Positions 9,089 through 21,800 of a stretch of DNA of 64,000 bases are shown piece after piece. Every line of letters begins with the position of its first letter. Position 1 is the stretch's first letter. A program made the position numbers and the translations under genes. The notes below the pieces were generated by a model. It had not been told where the DNA came from, did no database searches, and was given only the letters and a program-made list of their open reading frames with translations. The stretch is from Dugong dugon. Its lineage: Eukaryota; Chordata; Mammalia; Sirenia; Dugongidae. The stretch lies in contig CM057465.1 in assembly GCA_030035585.1 (NCBI GenBank), forward strand, positions 34,180,001 through 34,244,000, written 5' to 3'.

Positions 9089-12000
9089 TTACAATAAAGG
9101 TCTCATACGATATTTGTCCTTTTGTGATTGACTTATTTCACTCAGCATAATGTCTTCCAGTTTCATCCATGTTATGAGATGCTTCACAGAATCATTGTTG
9201 TTCTTTCTCGTTGCATAGTACTCCATTGTGTGTATGTACTATAGTTTGTTTATCCATTCATCTGTTGATGGGCATCTAGGTTGTTTTCATCGTTTTGCTA
9301 CTGTGAACAATGCTGCCATGGTGCATATGTCTATTCGAGTGACGACTCTTATTTCTCTAGGATATATTCCTAGGAGTGGGATTGCTGGATAAAATGGTAT
9401 GTCTATTTCTAGCTTTCTGAGAAAGTGCCATATCATTTTCCAAAATGGTTGTGTCATTTTGCATTCCCACCAGCAGTGCATAAGAGTTCCAATCTCCCTG
9501 CAGCCCCTCCAACATTTGTTATTTCCAGCGTTTTTGATTCGTGCCAGTAATGCCGGGGTGAGATGGTATCTCATTGTGGTTTTAATTTGCATTTCTCTAA
9601 TGGCTAGTGATTGCAAGCATTTCCTCATGTGTCTGTTGGCCATTTGAATGTCTTCTTTGGTGAAGTGTCTGTTCATTTCCTTTGCCCATTTTTTAATAGG
9701 ATTATTTGTCTTTTTGTTGTAGAGGTGTTGGATTTTCTTGTAGATTATGGAGATTAGACCTTTGTCTGACTTGTACTGTCCAAAAATTTTTTCCCAGTTT
9801 GTAGGTTCTCTTTTTACTCTTTTGGTGAAGTCTTTTGAAGAGCACAGGTGTTTGATTTTTAGAAGATCCCAGTTATCTAGCTTATCTGTTGGGGTTTGTG
9901 CGTTGATGGTTATGGTTTGTATCCTGTTAATGCCATGTATTAAGGCCTGTAGTGTTGGTCCTATTTTTTCTTCTATGAACTTTATAGTTTTAGGCTTTAT
10001 ATTCAGGTCTTTGATCCATTTTGAAGTAGATTTTGGGTACGGCATGAGGTATGGGTCCTGTTTCATCTTTCTTGCAGATGGATATCCAGTTTTGCCAGTA
10101 CCGTTTGTTAAAAAGACTGTCTTTTCCCCATTGGATGGATTTTGGGCCCTTGTTGAAGATCGGGTGACACTAAGTGGATCGATTTACATCTGGGTTCTCA
10201 ATTCTGTTCCTTTGGTCAATGTATCTGTTGTTGTACCAGTACCAGGCTGTTTTGACTACCATAGCTGTATAGTAGGTTCTGAAGTCAGGTAGTGTGTGTC
10301 CTCCAACTTTATTCTTCTTCCTCAGTAGTGCTTTACTTATTCGGGACTTCTTCCATTTCCATATAAAGTTAATGATTAGTTTTTCCATCTCTTTGAAGAA
10401 TGTTGTTGGTATTTGGATCAGGATTGCGTTGTATTTGTAAATTACTTTGGGTAGAATTGTCATTTTCACAATGTTGAGTCTGTCTATCCATGAGCATGGT
10501 ATGTTTTTCCATTTATGTAGATCCCTTTGGGTTTCATGCAGTAGTGTTTTATAGTTTTCTCTGTATAGGTCTTTTACATCCCTGGTCAGATTTATTCCTA
10601 AGTATTTTATCTTTTTGGGGCTATTATGAATGGTATTGTTTTCCTGATTTCCTTTTCATCATTCTCCTTATTGGTGTATAGGAATCCAACTGATTTTTGA
10701 ATGTTTATCTTGTATCTTGCTACTCTGCTGAATCTTTCTATGAGTTCCAGGAGATTTCTCTTGGAGTCTTAGGGTTTTCTATGTACAGAATCATATCATC
10801 TGCAAACAGGGACAGTTTAACTTCTTCATTAACAAGTTGGATACACTTTATTTCTTTTTATTGCCTTATTGCTGTAGCTAGAACTTCCAGCACAATGTTA
10901 AATAGGAGTGATGATAAAGGACATCCATGCCTTGTTCCTGTTTTCAATGGGAATGTGTTCAGCCTCTCTCCATTAAGAAAGATGTTGGCCGTTGGTTGTG
11001 CATAGATCCCCTTTATTATGTTGAGAAATTTCCCTTCTATACCTGTTTTATTGAGAGTTTTTATCAGGAATGGGTGTTGGACTTTGTCAAATGCCTTTTC
11101 TGCATCAATTGAGATGATCATATGATTCTTTTTTTTCCTTTCATTTATGTGGTGGATTACGCCGATTGATTTTCTAATGTTGAATCATCCTTGCATACCT
11201 GGTATGAATCCTACTTGGTCATGGTGTATTATTTTTTTGATATGATGCTGAACTCTATTGGCTAGAATTTTGTTAAGGATTTTTGCATCTATATTCCTGA
11301 GAGATATTGGTCTGTTATTTTCTTTTTTTGTGATGTCTTTCCCTGGTTTTGGTATCAGCGTTATGCTGGCTTCATAGAATGAATTTGGAAGTGTTGCTTC
11401 CTCTTCTATGCTCTGAAATAGCTTGAGTAGTACTGGTACAAGCTCTTCGTAAATCTTCTGTAGAATTCTTCCAGTGAAGCCATCTGGGCCAGGGCTTTTT
11501 TTGGTTGGGAGTTTTTTTTATTACCTTTTCAATCTCTTCTCTTATTATGGGTCTGTTCAGATTTCAACAACACTTTGTTGTAGTTTGGGTAGGCCGTGTG
11601 ATTCTAGAAATTCATCCATTTCCTCTAGGTTTTCAAATTTGTTGGAGTATAGGTTTTTCATAATATTCTGTTATAATCCTTTTTATTTCAGTTGGGTCTG
11701 TTGTAATGTTCCCCATTTCATTTCTTATTTGGGTTATTTGTTTCCTCTCCTGTTTTCCTTTCGTCAGTCTGGCCAGTGGTTTGTCGATTTTGATGAGTCT
11801 TTCAAAGAACCAACTTTTGGTTTTGTTGATTCTTTCTATTGTTTTCCTGTTCTCTATTTCATTTATTTCTTCTCTGATCTTTACTATTTCCTTTCTTCCA
11901 GTGGTTGTGGGCTTTTTTTTGCTGTTCTGTTTCTATTTGTTTGATTTCTGTAGTTAACGTTTTGATTTTGTCCCTTTCTTCTTTTTTGATATGTGCATCT

Positions 12001-12905
12001 ATTGCTATAAATTGTCCTCTGAGGACTGCCTTTGCTGCGTCCCAAAGGTTTTGGTATGATGTGTTTTCATTCTCATTTGATTCTAGGAATTTTTTTATTC
12101 CATCTCTGATTTCTTCTATTACCCACTGATGTGTAAGCCGGGTATTATTCAGTTTCCATGTAGTTGATTTTTTTCCTTGCTCTTTCTATTGTTAATTTCT
12201 ACCTTGATGGCATTTTGGTCGGATAAGATACTTTGAATTATGTCAGCGTTTTGGATATTGTTGAGGATTGCTCTGTGGCCTAATATGTGGTCTCTTCTGG
12301 AGAATGTTCCAGGTGCATTGGAAAGGAATGTTTACTTTGCAACGTTTGGATGAAGTGTTCTATATATGTGTATGAGGTCAAGTTGGCTGATTGTGCCCTT
12401 TAGGTCTTCTGTATCTTTGCTGAGATTCTTCTTAGTTGTTCTGTCCTTTACTGAGAGTCGTGTGTTGAAATCTCCTACTATTGTTGTGGAACTGTCAATT
12501 TCTCTTTTCAGTGTTGTTAGAGTTTGTTTTGTGTATTTTGGAGCCCTGTCATTGGGTGCGTAGATGTTTGTTATGGTTATGTCTTCATGATGAATCGTGC
12601 CCTTAATCATTATATAGTGTCCTTCTTTGTCTTTTGTGGTAGATTTTGTTTTAAAGTCTATTTTATCTGAGATTAGAATTGCCACTCCTGCTCTTTTTTG
12701 GTAGTTGTTAGCTTGATATATTTTTTTTCCAACCTTTGACTTTTAATAAATTCACATCTTTGTTTCTAAGGTGTGTCTCTTGTAGTCGGCATATTGATGG
12801 ATCCTGTTTTCTTATCCATTCTGTGACTCTCCGTCTCTTTATGGGTGCATTGAGTCCATTTACATTCAGTGTAATTATTGATAGATGTGGGTTTGTTGCT
12901 GTCAT
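9089..12905 (-). pseudogene. L1 ORF2 relic (endonuclease, reverse transcriptase, Cys-rich end)
   Basis: The start MTATNPHLSIITLNVNGLNA at 12905 opens the endonuclease domain, followed by LQETHL and GDFNTRLSVKDR. The reverse transcriptase domain has [15 protein letters not shown] near 11090 and the active site [10 protein letters not shown] at 10783-10806. Near the C-terminus [18 protein letters not shown] forms the Cys-rich motif. The last in-frame residues RMRPLL precede the stop at 9089-9091. The 3,817-nt span is close to the usual size but is not a multiple of three. Frameshifts and nonsense changes (for example in-frame TGA and TAG just after the 259-codon open piece 10066-9287) disable it, although the catalytic residues named are kept. 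Confidence 0.92.
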
Positions 12906-13372
12906 TTTGTAGTGCTTTTTTATTGTGGTGCTGAAGTTTTCTTTGTCCTTCTTACTCTCTTGTGTTGAGTTACTTTTGTTTGTGGATTTTTTTTCCATTT
13001 CTTTTGTTTTTGTAGGTTTTGTTTTTGCTGAGACTTTATGTTTTTCCTCTTTTTTTTTTTTTTGAGTCTGTTTGTTAACTTTCTTTGTGGTTACCATAAA
13101 TTTTACCCTTATCTTTCTAAGTTTGAAGCAGTCTACCATTACTTGGTATCACCTTGCCTTCCTCTCCATTAGAAGGTTCTATACCTATGCTTTTTATTCC
13201 CTCTTTTACTGTTTTGATGTTGTTGTCATTTACTGATTAACTGCTCTGATCCCCTGTTGTATTTCTTTTGGTTTTGGATAGTCCTCGAGAGTTCATTTCC
13301 TAGATTGGTATCTGGCTGGTACGATCCTGCGTCCTAGATTCTGCCTGTGAGCTGAAGATGTGTGTCCTCAGA

Positions 13373-14382
13373 TCAAAGAACTCCCTTTAATAATTCTTGT
13401 AAGTTTGGTTTGACTTTTACATATTCCCTTAATTTCTGTTTATCTGGAAATGACCTAATTTCATCATCAAATTTGAACAAGAGTTTTGCAAGATGTATTA
13501 TTCTTGGCTGGCAATTTTTTTCTTTCAAGATTTTATATATGTCATCCCATTACCTTCTTGCCTGCATGGTTTCTGCCAAATAATCTGAGCTCAGTCTTAT
13601 TGTTTCTCCTCTGTATGTGACTTCTTGTTTTTCATGAACTGCTCTCAGGATTCTTTGTTTGTCTTTGGTTTTGGAGAGTGTGAATATGATATGCCTTGGC
13701 GATTTTCTTTTAGGGTCTCTTCTGTATGGGGTTCGTTGAGCTTCTTGGATGGCCACCTTTTCATCTTTCATGATATTGGGGAAGTTTTCTGTCAGCAGTT
13801 CCTCAATGATCCTCTCTGTTTTCTGTTTTCTCCCCCTCTTCTGGAATTTCAATCACTCGCAGGTTTTTGCTTTTGATTGTATCCCACATAACTCTCAGGG
13901 TCTCTTCATTTTTCTTTGTTCTTTTTTCTGAGTTTTCCTGAAACAGAGCTGTATCCAAGTGTTTGTCTTCAGTTCCACTGATCCTGTCTTCCACTGTTTC
14001 AAATCTGCTTCTCAGCCCTTCTATGACACCGTGCATTTCTGAAATGTTGTTGTTTATCTCTTGGATTTCTAATTGTTGTTTTTGTATATTTTCTAGTTGT
14101 GAATTTATTTTAGCATTTTGTTTCTGCATTATTTTCCTGAATTCTTCCAATTTTTTGTCTGTATTTTCCATGAATTTGTCTATTTTTTTCCTCATGTTTG
14201 TCAGCTTTTTGCCTCAGTTGTTGGAGAATTCTGAGTATTAGAGATTTGAATTCCCTATCGTGTAGTTCTAGAGCATTTTCTTCCACTGGAAAGTCATCTG
14301 GTGTTTTATTTTGGACTCCTACTAGAACCATGCTGTCCTGTGTTTGTAAATGTTTTGATATTGTCTGCTGTCTTCGGGGCAT
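13373..14382 (-). pseudogene. L1 ORF1 relic (RNA-binding chaperone protein)
   Basis: The start codon at 14382-14380 begins MPRRQQTISK. A coiled-coil-like region follows (LEEFRKIMQKQNAKINSQLE and further, within 14195-13803). Next come an RNA-recognition/C-terminal region with SPRHIIFTLSKTKDKQRIL and ETMQARR, then, after a single in-frame TAA at 13550-13552, WDDIYKILKEK to a stop at 13373-13375. At least two frameshifts, one in 14195-14110 and one in 13852-13803, plus that nonsense codon break it. An intact protein would trimerise and coat L1 RNA. Confidence 0.9.
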
Positions 14383-15413
14383 TTAGTAGTTATTTTTCTC
14401 ATTTATTGATTGTAGATTTGTTTGTTTCATCCCTTTTTTAAAAAAAATTTGACTATGTCTGAGCAGGCGGACTGTGTGTTCTTTGTTGTTTGCTCGTCTG
14501 TGGGCACAATACTTTTTGCCTCCTTCTCCAATTGGCAGGGTCAGTCACTCAGATATGGTATGGCAGGGCAGGTGTAGCTGAAGAGGAGTTACTGGGATGG
14601 GTTGTTTGTGGCACTTAGTACAGCCACCAGGGGAGGTCGGTAATCAGTGCAGGGGAGGTTCCAGTAGGGAGTCCTGTGCTGCTTAGTGGTGTGATGTTAA
14701 GCGCACAGTGCAGGTAGGCAGGATGTAGTGGGGAGATTGTTATGTGTGGAGCTAAGATGGATATGGGTGAGAGGAGAGAGGAACAGGCACCAAAAACATA
14801 CAAACAAACAAAAAAGAATGCTAGGGGAGCTTGCCATTGGAGTGGAGAGATGAGAGACTATGAAATGCAGAAAAACAGAAAGGGGAAGAGGAAGAAAAGA
14901 ATGAATAAATAAAAATCGGAAAGGTTAAAGAACTGCAAAGTTCCCAGGGATCCCACCAGTGCAGCTATGAGGTCTGGGGAAGTCGCTGTCCGGTGTTGCA
15001 GTACAGCCTGGCTAGAAGGCACAGAGGTTTACAATGCCAGTTATTCAGGGAGCAGAAAGAGAAGGAAGATATAGAGAGACAAGAAACTGAGTAATGAAGA
15101 AAAACAAAAAAGTAAAAAGAGGGAAAAGAAAACAAAGCAAATAAAAAAAAAGAAGAAGAAGAAGAAAAGCCCCCAAAAAAATAGAAAAAAAAAAAAAAAC
15201 AATGAGAAAAGAAATGCGCTCAGTGATCCTACTGCACGTTGTGCAAGCCGAGGGGGTAGTCTCCCAGCCACACAGCACCGCCCGGCCAGAAAGGGCTCCC
15301 AACCCAAGAAAAGGAAATGAAAACAAATAAAGAATTCAAAACAAACAAACTAACAAAAGCCCCGGGACCCCACCAGCGCAGTAGCCCAGACCGGGAAGCA
15401 GCTCCACACTCGA

Positions 15414-15696
15414 ACGGAGCCCCACAGTTCCCCAGGAAGAAACAAAGATGGTGCACGGAGCCAGGTATTTGAGCAAAAGGAGGGGGAGGTGGTGAGAGGT
15501 AAGGAAGAAATTAAAAGAAGCAGAAAAAAAAGCAACACCAGCAGTCAACAAATGGCACTCAGAGAGCCAGCTAGGGCGGGCTGGTGGAATCCAAGCAGCC
15601 AGTGTTTCTCAGACAGGAGACTGTGTCCGTGGGAAGCAGGGGGGTCAAGTGTGGGTGAAGAAGGGTTGGGAGTGGGATAGCGTATATCACAAATTA
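15414..15696 (-). repeat. L1 promoter monomer, copy 1 (283 bp)
   Basis: It matches 15697-15979 at a constant offset of 283 bp through most of its length, for example acggagccaggtatttgag and agcagccagtgtttctcaga. Differences are scattered substitutions and small indels. Confidence 0.85.
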
Positions 15697-15979
15697 CCGG
15701 AGCTCTGCAGCCCCTTAGGAAGAAGCAAAGATGATGCACGGAGCCAGGTATTTGAGGGAAAGGAGGGGGAGGTGGTGAGAGATAAGGAAGAAATCAAAAG
15801 AAGCAGAAAAAAGCAACACCAGCAGCCAACAAATGTCACTCAGAGAGCCGTCCCGTTCAGGTGTGTGGAATCAAAGCAGCCAGTGTTTCCCAGACAAGAG
15901 ATTGTGGCCGCGGGAAGCAGAGGAGACCGAGTGGAGGTGCAGAAGGGTGGGGGGGTGGGAAAGTGTATATCGCAAATTA
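15697..15979 (-). repeat. L1 promoter monomer, copy 2 (283 bp)
   Basis: This is the copy nearer the L1 5' end. It ends with cgcaaattaccgg, where copy 1 has cacaaattaccgg, after which the sequences diverge. Confidence 0.85.
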
Positions 15980-16295
15980 CCGGTTGTTTTGTCTTCCGCT
16001 GGAAGCTCCGTGAAGCTGCTTTCTCATACCCCCTGTTTGTTGGTCTCTGATAGGAGTCCAAGATGGCGGATCCACACTGTGTTAGCTGATAGGGGACCTC
16101 TGCATGAATCTCTCCTTGCTCTCCGTTCTCTGTCAGTTTTCTCCATTTGGTGCTTGGCTGAGTTTTTTATCTCTTCATTTGATGTTTTAGGGTTTCAGGA
16201 TTGTTGTTTTCTCTGTTCAGCTTAGTTTTTCATATCTTTGCTGTGGAGGGATGGCGTGGTGCTTCTGCCTAGAGCGCCATTTTGCTGGAAGTCCA

Positions 16296-16309
16296 AATTT
16301 TCAGATTTT
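16296..16309. repeat. Target-site duplication of the L1, right copy
   Basis: This is identical to 7908-7921. Confidence 0.92.
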
Positions 16310-16405
16310 GAGCTTGGAGTTGATTTAAGACTTTTGCTACAGTATGAGAGGGTGAATGTTTTATATATGGCAAAGACATGAATTTTTGGGGGCCAAAGTG
16401 TGGAA
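16310..16405 (+). mobile_element. MaLR-type internal sequence, part 2
   Basis: It continues the internal sequence interrupted at 7907. It includes cagtatgagagggtgaatg and ggcaaagacatgaatttttg, stretches characteristic of the 3' end of MaLR internal regions just before the LTR. Confidence 0.8.
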
Positions 16406-16922
16406 TGCTAAGGATTGAATTGTGTCCCCCAAAAATGTCTGCCGACTTGGCCAGGCCATAATTCCCAGTACTGTGAGATTGTCTACCATTTTGTCGGTGG
16501 ATGTGATTTTCCTATGTGTTATAAATCCTACCTCTATGATGTTGATGAGTTGGGATTAGCGGCAGTTACGTTAATGAGTTAGGACTCAATCTACAAGATT
16601 AGGTTGTGTCTTAAGTCAGTCTCTTTTGAGGTATAAAAGAGAGACATGTGCAGAGAGTCATGGGTTCCTCATACCACCAAGAAACAGTAGCCAGAAGAAT
16701 AGCGCATCCTTTGGATCTAGGGTCCCTGTGTTGAGAAGCTCCTCGACCAAGGGAAGACTGATGACAAGGACCTTCCCTCAGAGCCAACACAGAGAGAAAG
16801 TCTTCCCCTGGAGCTTGCACCCTGAATTGGGACTTCTAGTCTACTAGAGTGTGAGAGAATAAATTTTTCTTTGTTAAAGCCATCACTTGTGGTATTTCTG
16901 TTACAGCAGCACTAGATACCTG
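16406..16922 (+). mobile_element. MaLR-type 3' LTR
   Basis: It begins TGCTAAGGATTGAATTGTG and aligns along its length with the solo LTR at 43267-43784. It contains a TATA-like tataaaag at 16633-16640 and an aataaa signal near 16859. Its end is somewhat decayed. With the remnant at 7257-7341 it brackets the internal sequence, so the element was a provirus-like copy before the L1 landed in it. Confidence 0.85.
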
Positions 16923-16939
16923 GTAATATTTTTGTTCTA

Positions 16940-18650
16940 TAATCTGCTTTGTTTTACGTTAATATAGCCCAGTTGGCTTTATTTTGATTAGTGTTTTCAT
17001 GATGTATCATTTTCTATCCTTTTATTTTTAACCTATGTTTATATTTAAAATAAGTCTTATAGTAGGGTTTTGCTTTTTTATCCAATATGACAATTTATTT
17101 TAATTGGTGTGTTTATATCATTTACATTTAATAACATTATTAATAGGGTTGGGTTAAAATTACCATGTAGCTGGCTATTTTTATTTGTGCCATCTGTTTT
17201 TTGCTTTGTACCTATTTTTTTTTTCCATTTTTAAATATTCACTGTTTTATGATTTTGGTTTATCTTCTCTGTTGTTTTATTTTATAGTCCTCAAAAATTT
17301 TTAGTGGTTTCTTTAGGATTTGAAATATATATTGCTAATTAATCACAGTCTACCTTCAAATGATATTACACTACTTAATGTGTAGTGTAAGAATCTTATA
17401 GTAGTATACTCTCAATTCCTCCCTCCCATCCTTTCAGCTAGTATTGCCATGCTTTTTAGTTTTCTATATGTCAAAGACACATAAAACAGTAATTCTATTA
17501 TTAGTTTAAATAGTTATCTTTTAGAATAAGTGAAAACAAGAAAAAATGAGTTATATATTTACCTCATTTAATCTGTTTCCAGAGCTTTATGTAGATCCAA
17601 GATTCTGTTTGGTATCATATATATAGATACATGTGATATTTTGCTGAGAGAACTTCTGTTAATAGTTTCATGCAGTTCTTGTTGGTAATAAATTCTCTAA
17701 GTTTTTATTGATTTCAAAAATTATTTCTCCTTCATTTTTGGAAGTTATTTTCACTGGATACAGAATTCTGAGTAGACAGTTATTTTGTGTTTAGCACTTT
17801 AAAAATGTCACTCTATGTTTGTTTAGCTGTATAGTTTCTGATGAGAAGTTTCCTATTATTATTACCTTCATTCTTCTGTTTGTGATATGTGTCTTTTCTA
17901 TAACTGCCTTCAAGAAATTTTCATCTTTAGTTTTTAACAGATTGAATACAATGTGTCTAGATGTGTATTTTTGGATATTTATCCTGCTTGGTGTTCTCTA
18001 AGCTTCTTGTATCTATGCTCTGATGCCTTTCGTTAATTTTAGGAAATTCCCAGTCCCTATCTTCAAAAATTTCTTCTGTATCATTCTCTTTCTCTTCTTC
18101 TTCTAGGACTCTAATTACTTACATGTGAGAATGTTTGCTATCTTAACACAAAAACTGGATTCTTTGTTTTTTTCTTAACTCTTTTTTTTTTTAATGTTTC
18201 TATTTGGCTATTGTCAATTGACTTGAGTATATTGATTAGCCCATTAAAGGCATTCTTTATCTCTCTTACCATATTTTTAATTTATAGCATTTCACATTTG
18301 ATTCTGTTTTATAGTTTTCAACTTTCTGCTGAAATTCCCAGTTGTTTATGCATGTTGTTCATGTTTTACACTAAAGCCTTTAATTTGTTAATTATATTTT
18401 AAATTCTTTGATGGTTGAAACATCTAGGTCATATCTGAGACTGGTTCTGTTGCTAGCTTTGAGTTTTGACAGTGTGTTGTTTTTTTCTTGTTTCTTTGTT
18501 GTTTGAATGTTGGACATTTTATGTAGAGCAATAGAGATAGAAGTTGATACTATTGATACCTGAAAATGGTTAAACAGCCACTTGAGGGTCTCAAAAGCCT
18601 TGGGTGAAAGCAGCTTATTTCAAGGAGGTTGTGAGCAGATAAATAATAAC
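16940..18650 (-). mobile_element. Older L1 relic (ORF1 to ORF2 boundary region)
   Basis: The plus strand reads gtttatatcatttacattta and later cttctaggactctaattact, stretches of the kind seen in antisense mammalian L1s near the ORF1/ORF2 junction and in ORF1. It is much more AT-rich and decayed than the L1 at 7922 and has no usable frame. Edges are approximate. Confidence 0.6.
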
Positions 18651-18820
18651 TACCATCTCTAGTTCAAGACCAGTGCTTTTTACTCTTCCTTTTCAAGTAA
18701 TCTTTATGGAGGAGAAAAGAGCAAATTATTCAATATCTGTGAAAATCATTGAATTAAATTTACAATTCATCCTATACATCCCAAATCATTGCATCCTTTG
18801 CTATGCGCATATTGCCTACA

Positions 18821-18828
18821 TTCCATAC
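18821..18828. repeat. Probable hAT target-site duplication, left
   Basis: The 8 bases ttccatac precede the terminal inverted repeat. The 8 bases ttccatat at 22730-22737 differ at one position. Eight bases is the usual hAT duplication length. Confidence 0.45.
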
Positions 18829-21800
18829 CAGGGATGAATTAGCCAATAAACAAGGTAAGCACGTGCTTAGTGCATCAACAAAACAGGGGCACCAGTTGTC
18901 TGAAGCAAAGACCCACAGACACCAAGCAGACAGGACGCAAAGAAAAGTGAACACCACAGTGGAAGGGAACTGGCAGGGCACTAAATGAAATGATACCATC
19001 TTACAAATTTTGTGTATGATAGCAATTCTATTTTCCTTTTCATTTCGGACTGACCAGGTATAACTTCACATTCAGTTCTCTCTCACCGACCACACAAGAA
19101 CACGCCCACGACACTATAATTATGTGACTTGTGATGAATCTGGTCCTGCACAAAGTGAACCAAAATGTGTCTTCAGATTGAGCATACCCTTATATTTGTA
19201 TCATGCTCCTTGCAATCGCTCTTGCCCCCATCATGTATCAGCAGTAGTCCAATGAACTGTGAAGATGCAGCATCAAAGAACAGAAGTGAGTGCACAAGTT
19301 TTTAAATGTTATTTCAAGATGAAAAACACTCAGGGAGATCTGCAAAGGGCCTGCTAGCAAACATTGTACGACAAATAAATGACATTATTTTCAACTGCCT
19401 TATACGTACTATTTCTTTTAACTATCTTAGACCTGCTGAACAAGATTACATGTTCCAAATCAGTTTTTTAAATTTACTAATTTTCAAATATAAATTTTTG
19501 TGTTAATGTACAAATTTGAATGTAAATTTTATTTTGTAAGTTTTGTTTTATAAATTTACTTATTTTTAATTATTCAAATTTAATTGCTATGGTAGAACCA
19601 AATTTAAAAGGTGACATAATTTTATATCCAAGTAAAATTCAATGATAACAACTAAGTGGAGCACAAAAACAAAAGTTTTCAAAAGATAAAAAGAAAGGGA
19701 TTTGTGAATACCTAAAGACAATTCCAAAATTAACTTTTTTAAATATAATGAATCAGAAGAGACTTCCGCTGAACGCTCGAGTTTAATGGGTGCAAATCAT
19801 TGTACTAGTACTGCTAGTGCTGAAATTACTAATAGTAATACAAGTATTACAGAATTTGTCCCAAATTCAGCATCCATTCCTTGCTGTAGTAAAAAAGAAA
19901 ATTAATAATGGTGTAGAAAGAGAAACTATTTTAGAATCTAAAATTGTCGCATCTGCATTCGTCATAAATAACAGAAATACAGGTCCTGTTTTGTGGAATA
20001 ATTTTTCTACTAATGATGTAAATTATTGGATCAAAAGAGGGCCAAAGTGATTGCCAACATCACAATGGACCATTTGAAAATTGGTGTTGAAAATTTCTGG
20101 ATGGTAAACAAACAAGTTTCTGTAACCAGAATATATTTCCAGGGTGCAAAGCTAATGGTGAAAATTATAAGAGAGAGTGGCTACTGTATTCTCCATCAGT
20201 AGGCTCTGTTTATTGCTTTGTTTGCAAACTATTCAGTCCTAAATCATTTAATTCTCAATTTGCTATGGATGGATTTAGTGATTTGTGCAACTTGAATGTG
20301 GTTGATAAACATGAAAACAGCTCATTTCAAAGAGATTGTATGTTGCTATATTTAAACCAAAGACATAGTTTTGGTTTAACTCATGAACTGGAAACACAAA
20401 TTAATGAAGAATGTCAGTGTTGGTAAGCCCTTTTGCAATACATCGTTGCTGTCTTTATAATATTCCCTGAATGTGGACTGTCTTTTTGAGGAAGAAATGA
20501 AGTGTTTGGGTCCCCACAAAATAGAAATTTTTTTAGATTTACTTGAACTTGTTGCTCAGTTTGATCCATTTTTAGCAGGTCACATATGCTAACACAGGAA
20601 AGGGCAACCCATTGTATATGTCTAAAACAATGTGTGAAGAATTAATAAACTTAAGTGATAAAGTTCGATCAACTATTTTCAGTGAAATAAGTATTGCTCA
20701 ATATTTTAGTTTATCTGTAGATTCCACTCCTTATCTTTCTCATACGGACCAGCTAAGTATTGTTTTAAGATGCGTATCTCCAACAGATGGAAAACCTGTT
20801 GAGCAATTTATCGTATTTACTAGCTTAAAAAGTCATACCAGTGAAGAAACTGCAAATCAAGTACTTCACTATGTATGTGAAGTTTGCAAAACTGATTTTT
20901 CTAAGTGCAGAGGCCAGTCCTATAACAATGCTGCCAATATATCAGGGCATTATAAAGGGCTGTAACAGAAAATTTTAGAACGTAAGGAATATGCCATTTT
21001 CATATCTTGTGCTATTTACTTAAGTCTTGTAGTATGTAGCACAGTAAACTGTAGTCCTGACGGTGTTGATTTTTTTTCTATTGTTCATTACTCTGCACAT
21101 TTTTTACCACTTCTGCTCGCCATTGAGCAGTTCTTAAAACATATATAGGCAATGATTGACTATTAAAATGTCTTTCTAATTCACTTTGGGAAGTGAATGC
21201 AGTAGCAATGAGTGCAATCCTAGAATCGTACACTCAGATACTAGATGACTTAGAAAATATTGCTGAAGACCAGACACAAAAAAGAAATACCAGAAGAGAA
21301 GCTGAAAACATCGCCAACAAAATGTAGACACTAGAGTATGGATTTATGTTGGTTATGTGGAATAATATATCACAGCATTTTCATCAGACGAGTCAAGCTC
21401 TGCAAGATTCAGAACTAAATTTAAAGACATGCAAAGATCTCTACCTGTCATTCACAGGGTATTTACATAATTTTAGAGAAGATTTTGAGAACACAGTGAA
21501 ACAAATACTGCCGAATACTGATTATCAAGCAGTTTACCATCGTGGAAGCATTAGAAAGAAACGAGTAAATGACAGAAGTGCTCCAGAAGTATCATTGAGT
21601 GCCAGAGATAAATTTCATGTAACCATGTACTACACCATCACTGACACACTTAAGTCTTGCATGAAAAGGAGGGTGAAAGTGTATGAAGTTCTTTCAAATA
21701 GATTTTCCTTCTTAAACAATGTGGATGAAGGATGCATGAAGGCATCCAAGAAATGAGTGCAAGTTTATCCCAATGACTTAAATACAAACCTTTACAGAGA

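Larger units (their letters stand above)
7922..16295 (-). mobile_element. Full-length L1 LINE, about 8.4 kb
   Basis: On the minus strand the order is 5' UTR (16295-14383), ORF1 (14382-13373), a spacer of about 470 bp, ORF2 (12905-9089) and 3' UTR (9088-7922) ending in an A-rich tail. A 14-bp direct repeat flanks it, so this is a complete retrotransposition product. It sits inside MaLR internal sequence and is therefore younger than that element. The length is about 2 kb greater than a human L1, mainly because of the 1.9-kb 5' UTR, the larger spacer and the 1.17-kb 3' UTR. Both ORFs are broken, so it is a dead copy. Confidence 0.95.
14383..16295 (-). promoter_or_regulatory. L1 5' UTR and internal promoter
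   Basis: This 1.9-kb leader precedes ORF1. Its sense 5' end reads ggacttccagcaaaatggcg, placing a YY1-type core (AAAATGGCG) at about +13 to +21. A second YY1-type site in the opposite sense lies at 16055-16066. Further in are two tandem monomers (15414-15979), purine-rich blocks and a GC-rich segment at 14935-15400 with repeated ccaccagcgcag-like motifs. The ORFs on either strand here are not shared with known proteins. Confidence 0.8.

Noticed and set aside
9399-14386. Many plus-strand frames of 60-181 codons
   Set aside because: They are antisense shadows of L1 ORF1 and ORF2.
15041-16225. Frames of 60-133 codons on both strands, some hydrophobic and Phe-rich
   Set aside because: They fall in the L1 5' UTR. 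The Phe-rich ones are translations of purine-rich tracts read from the T-rich strand.
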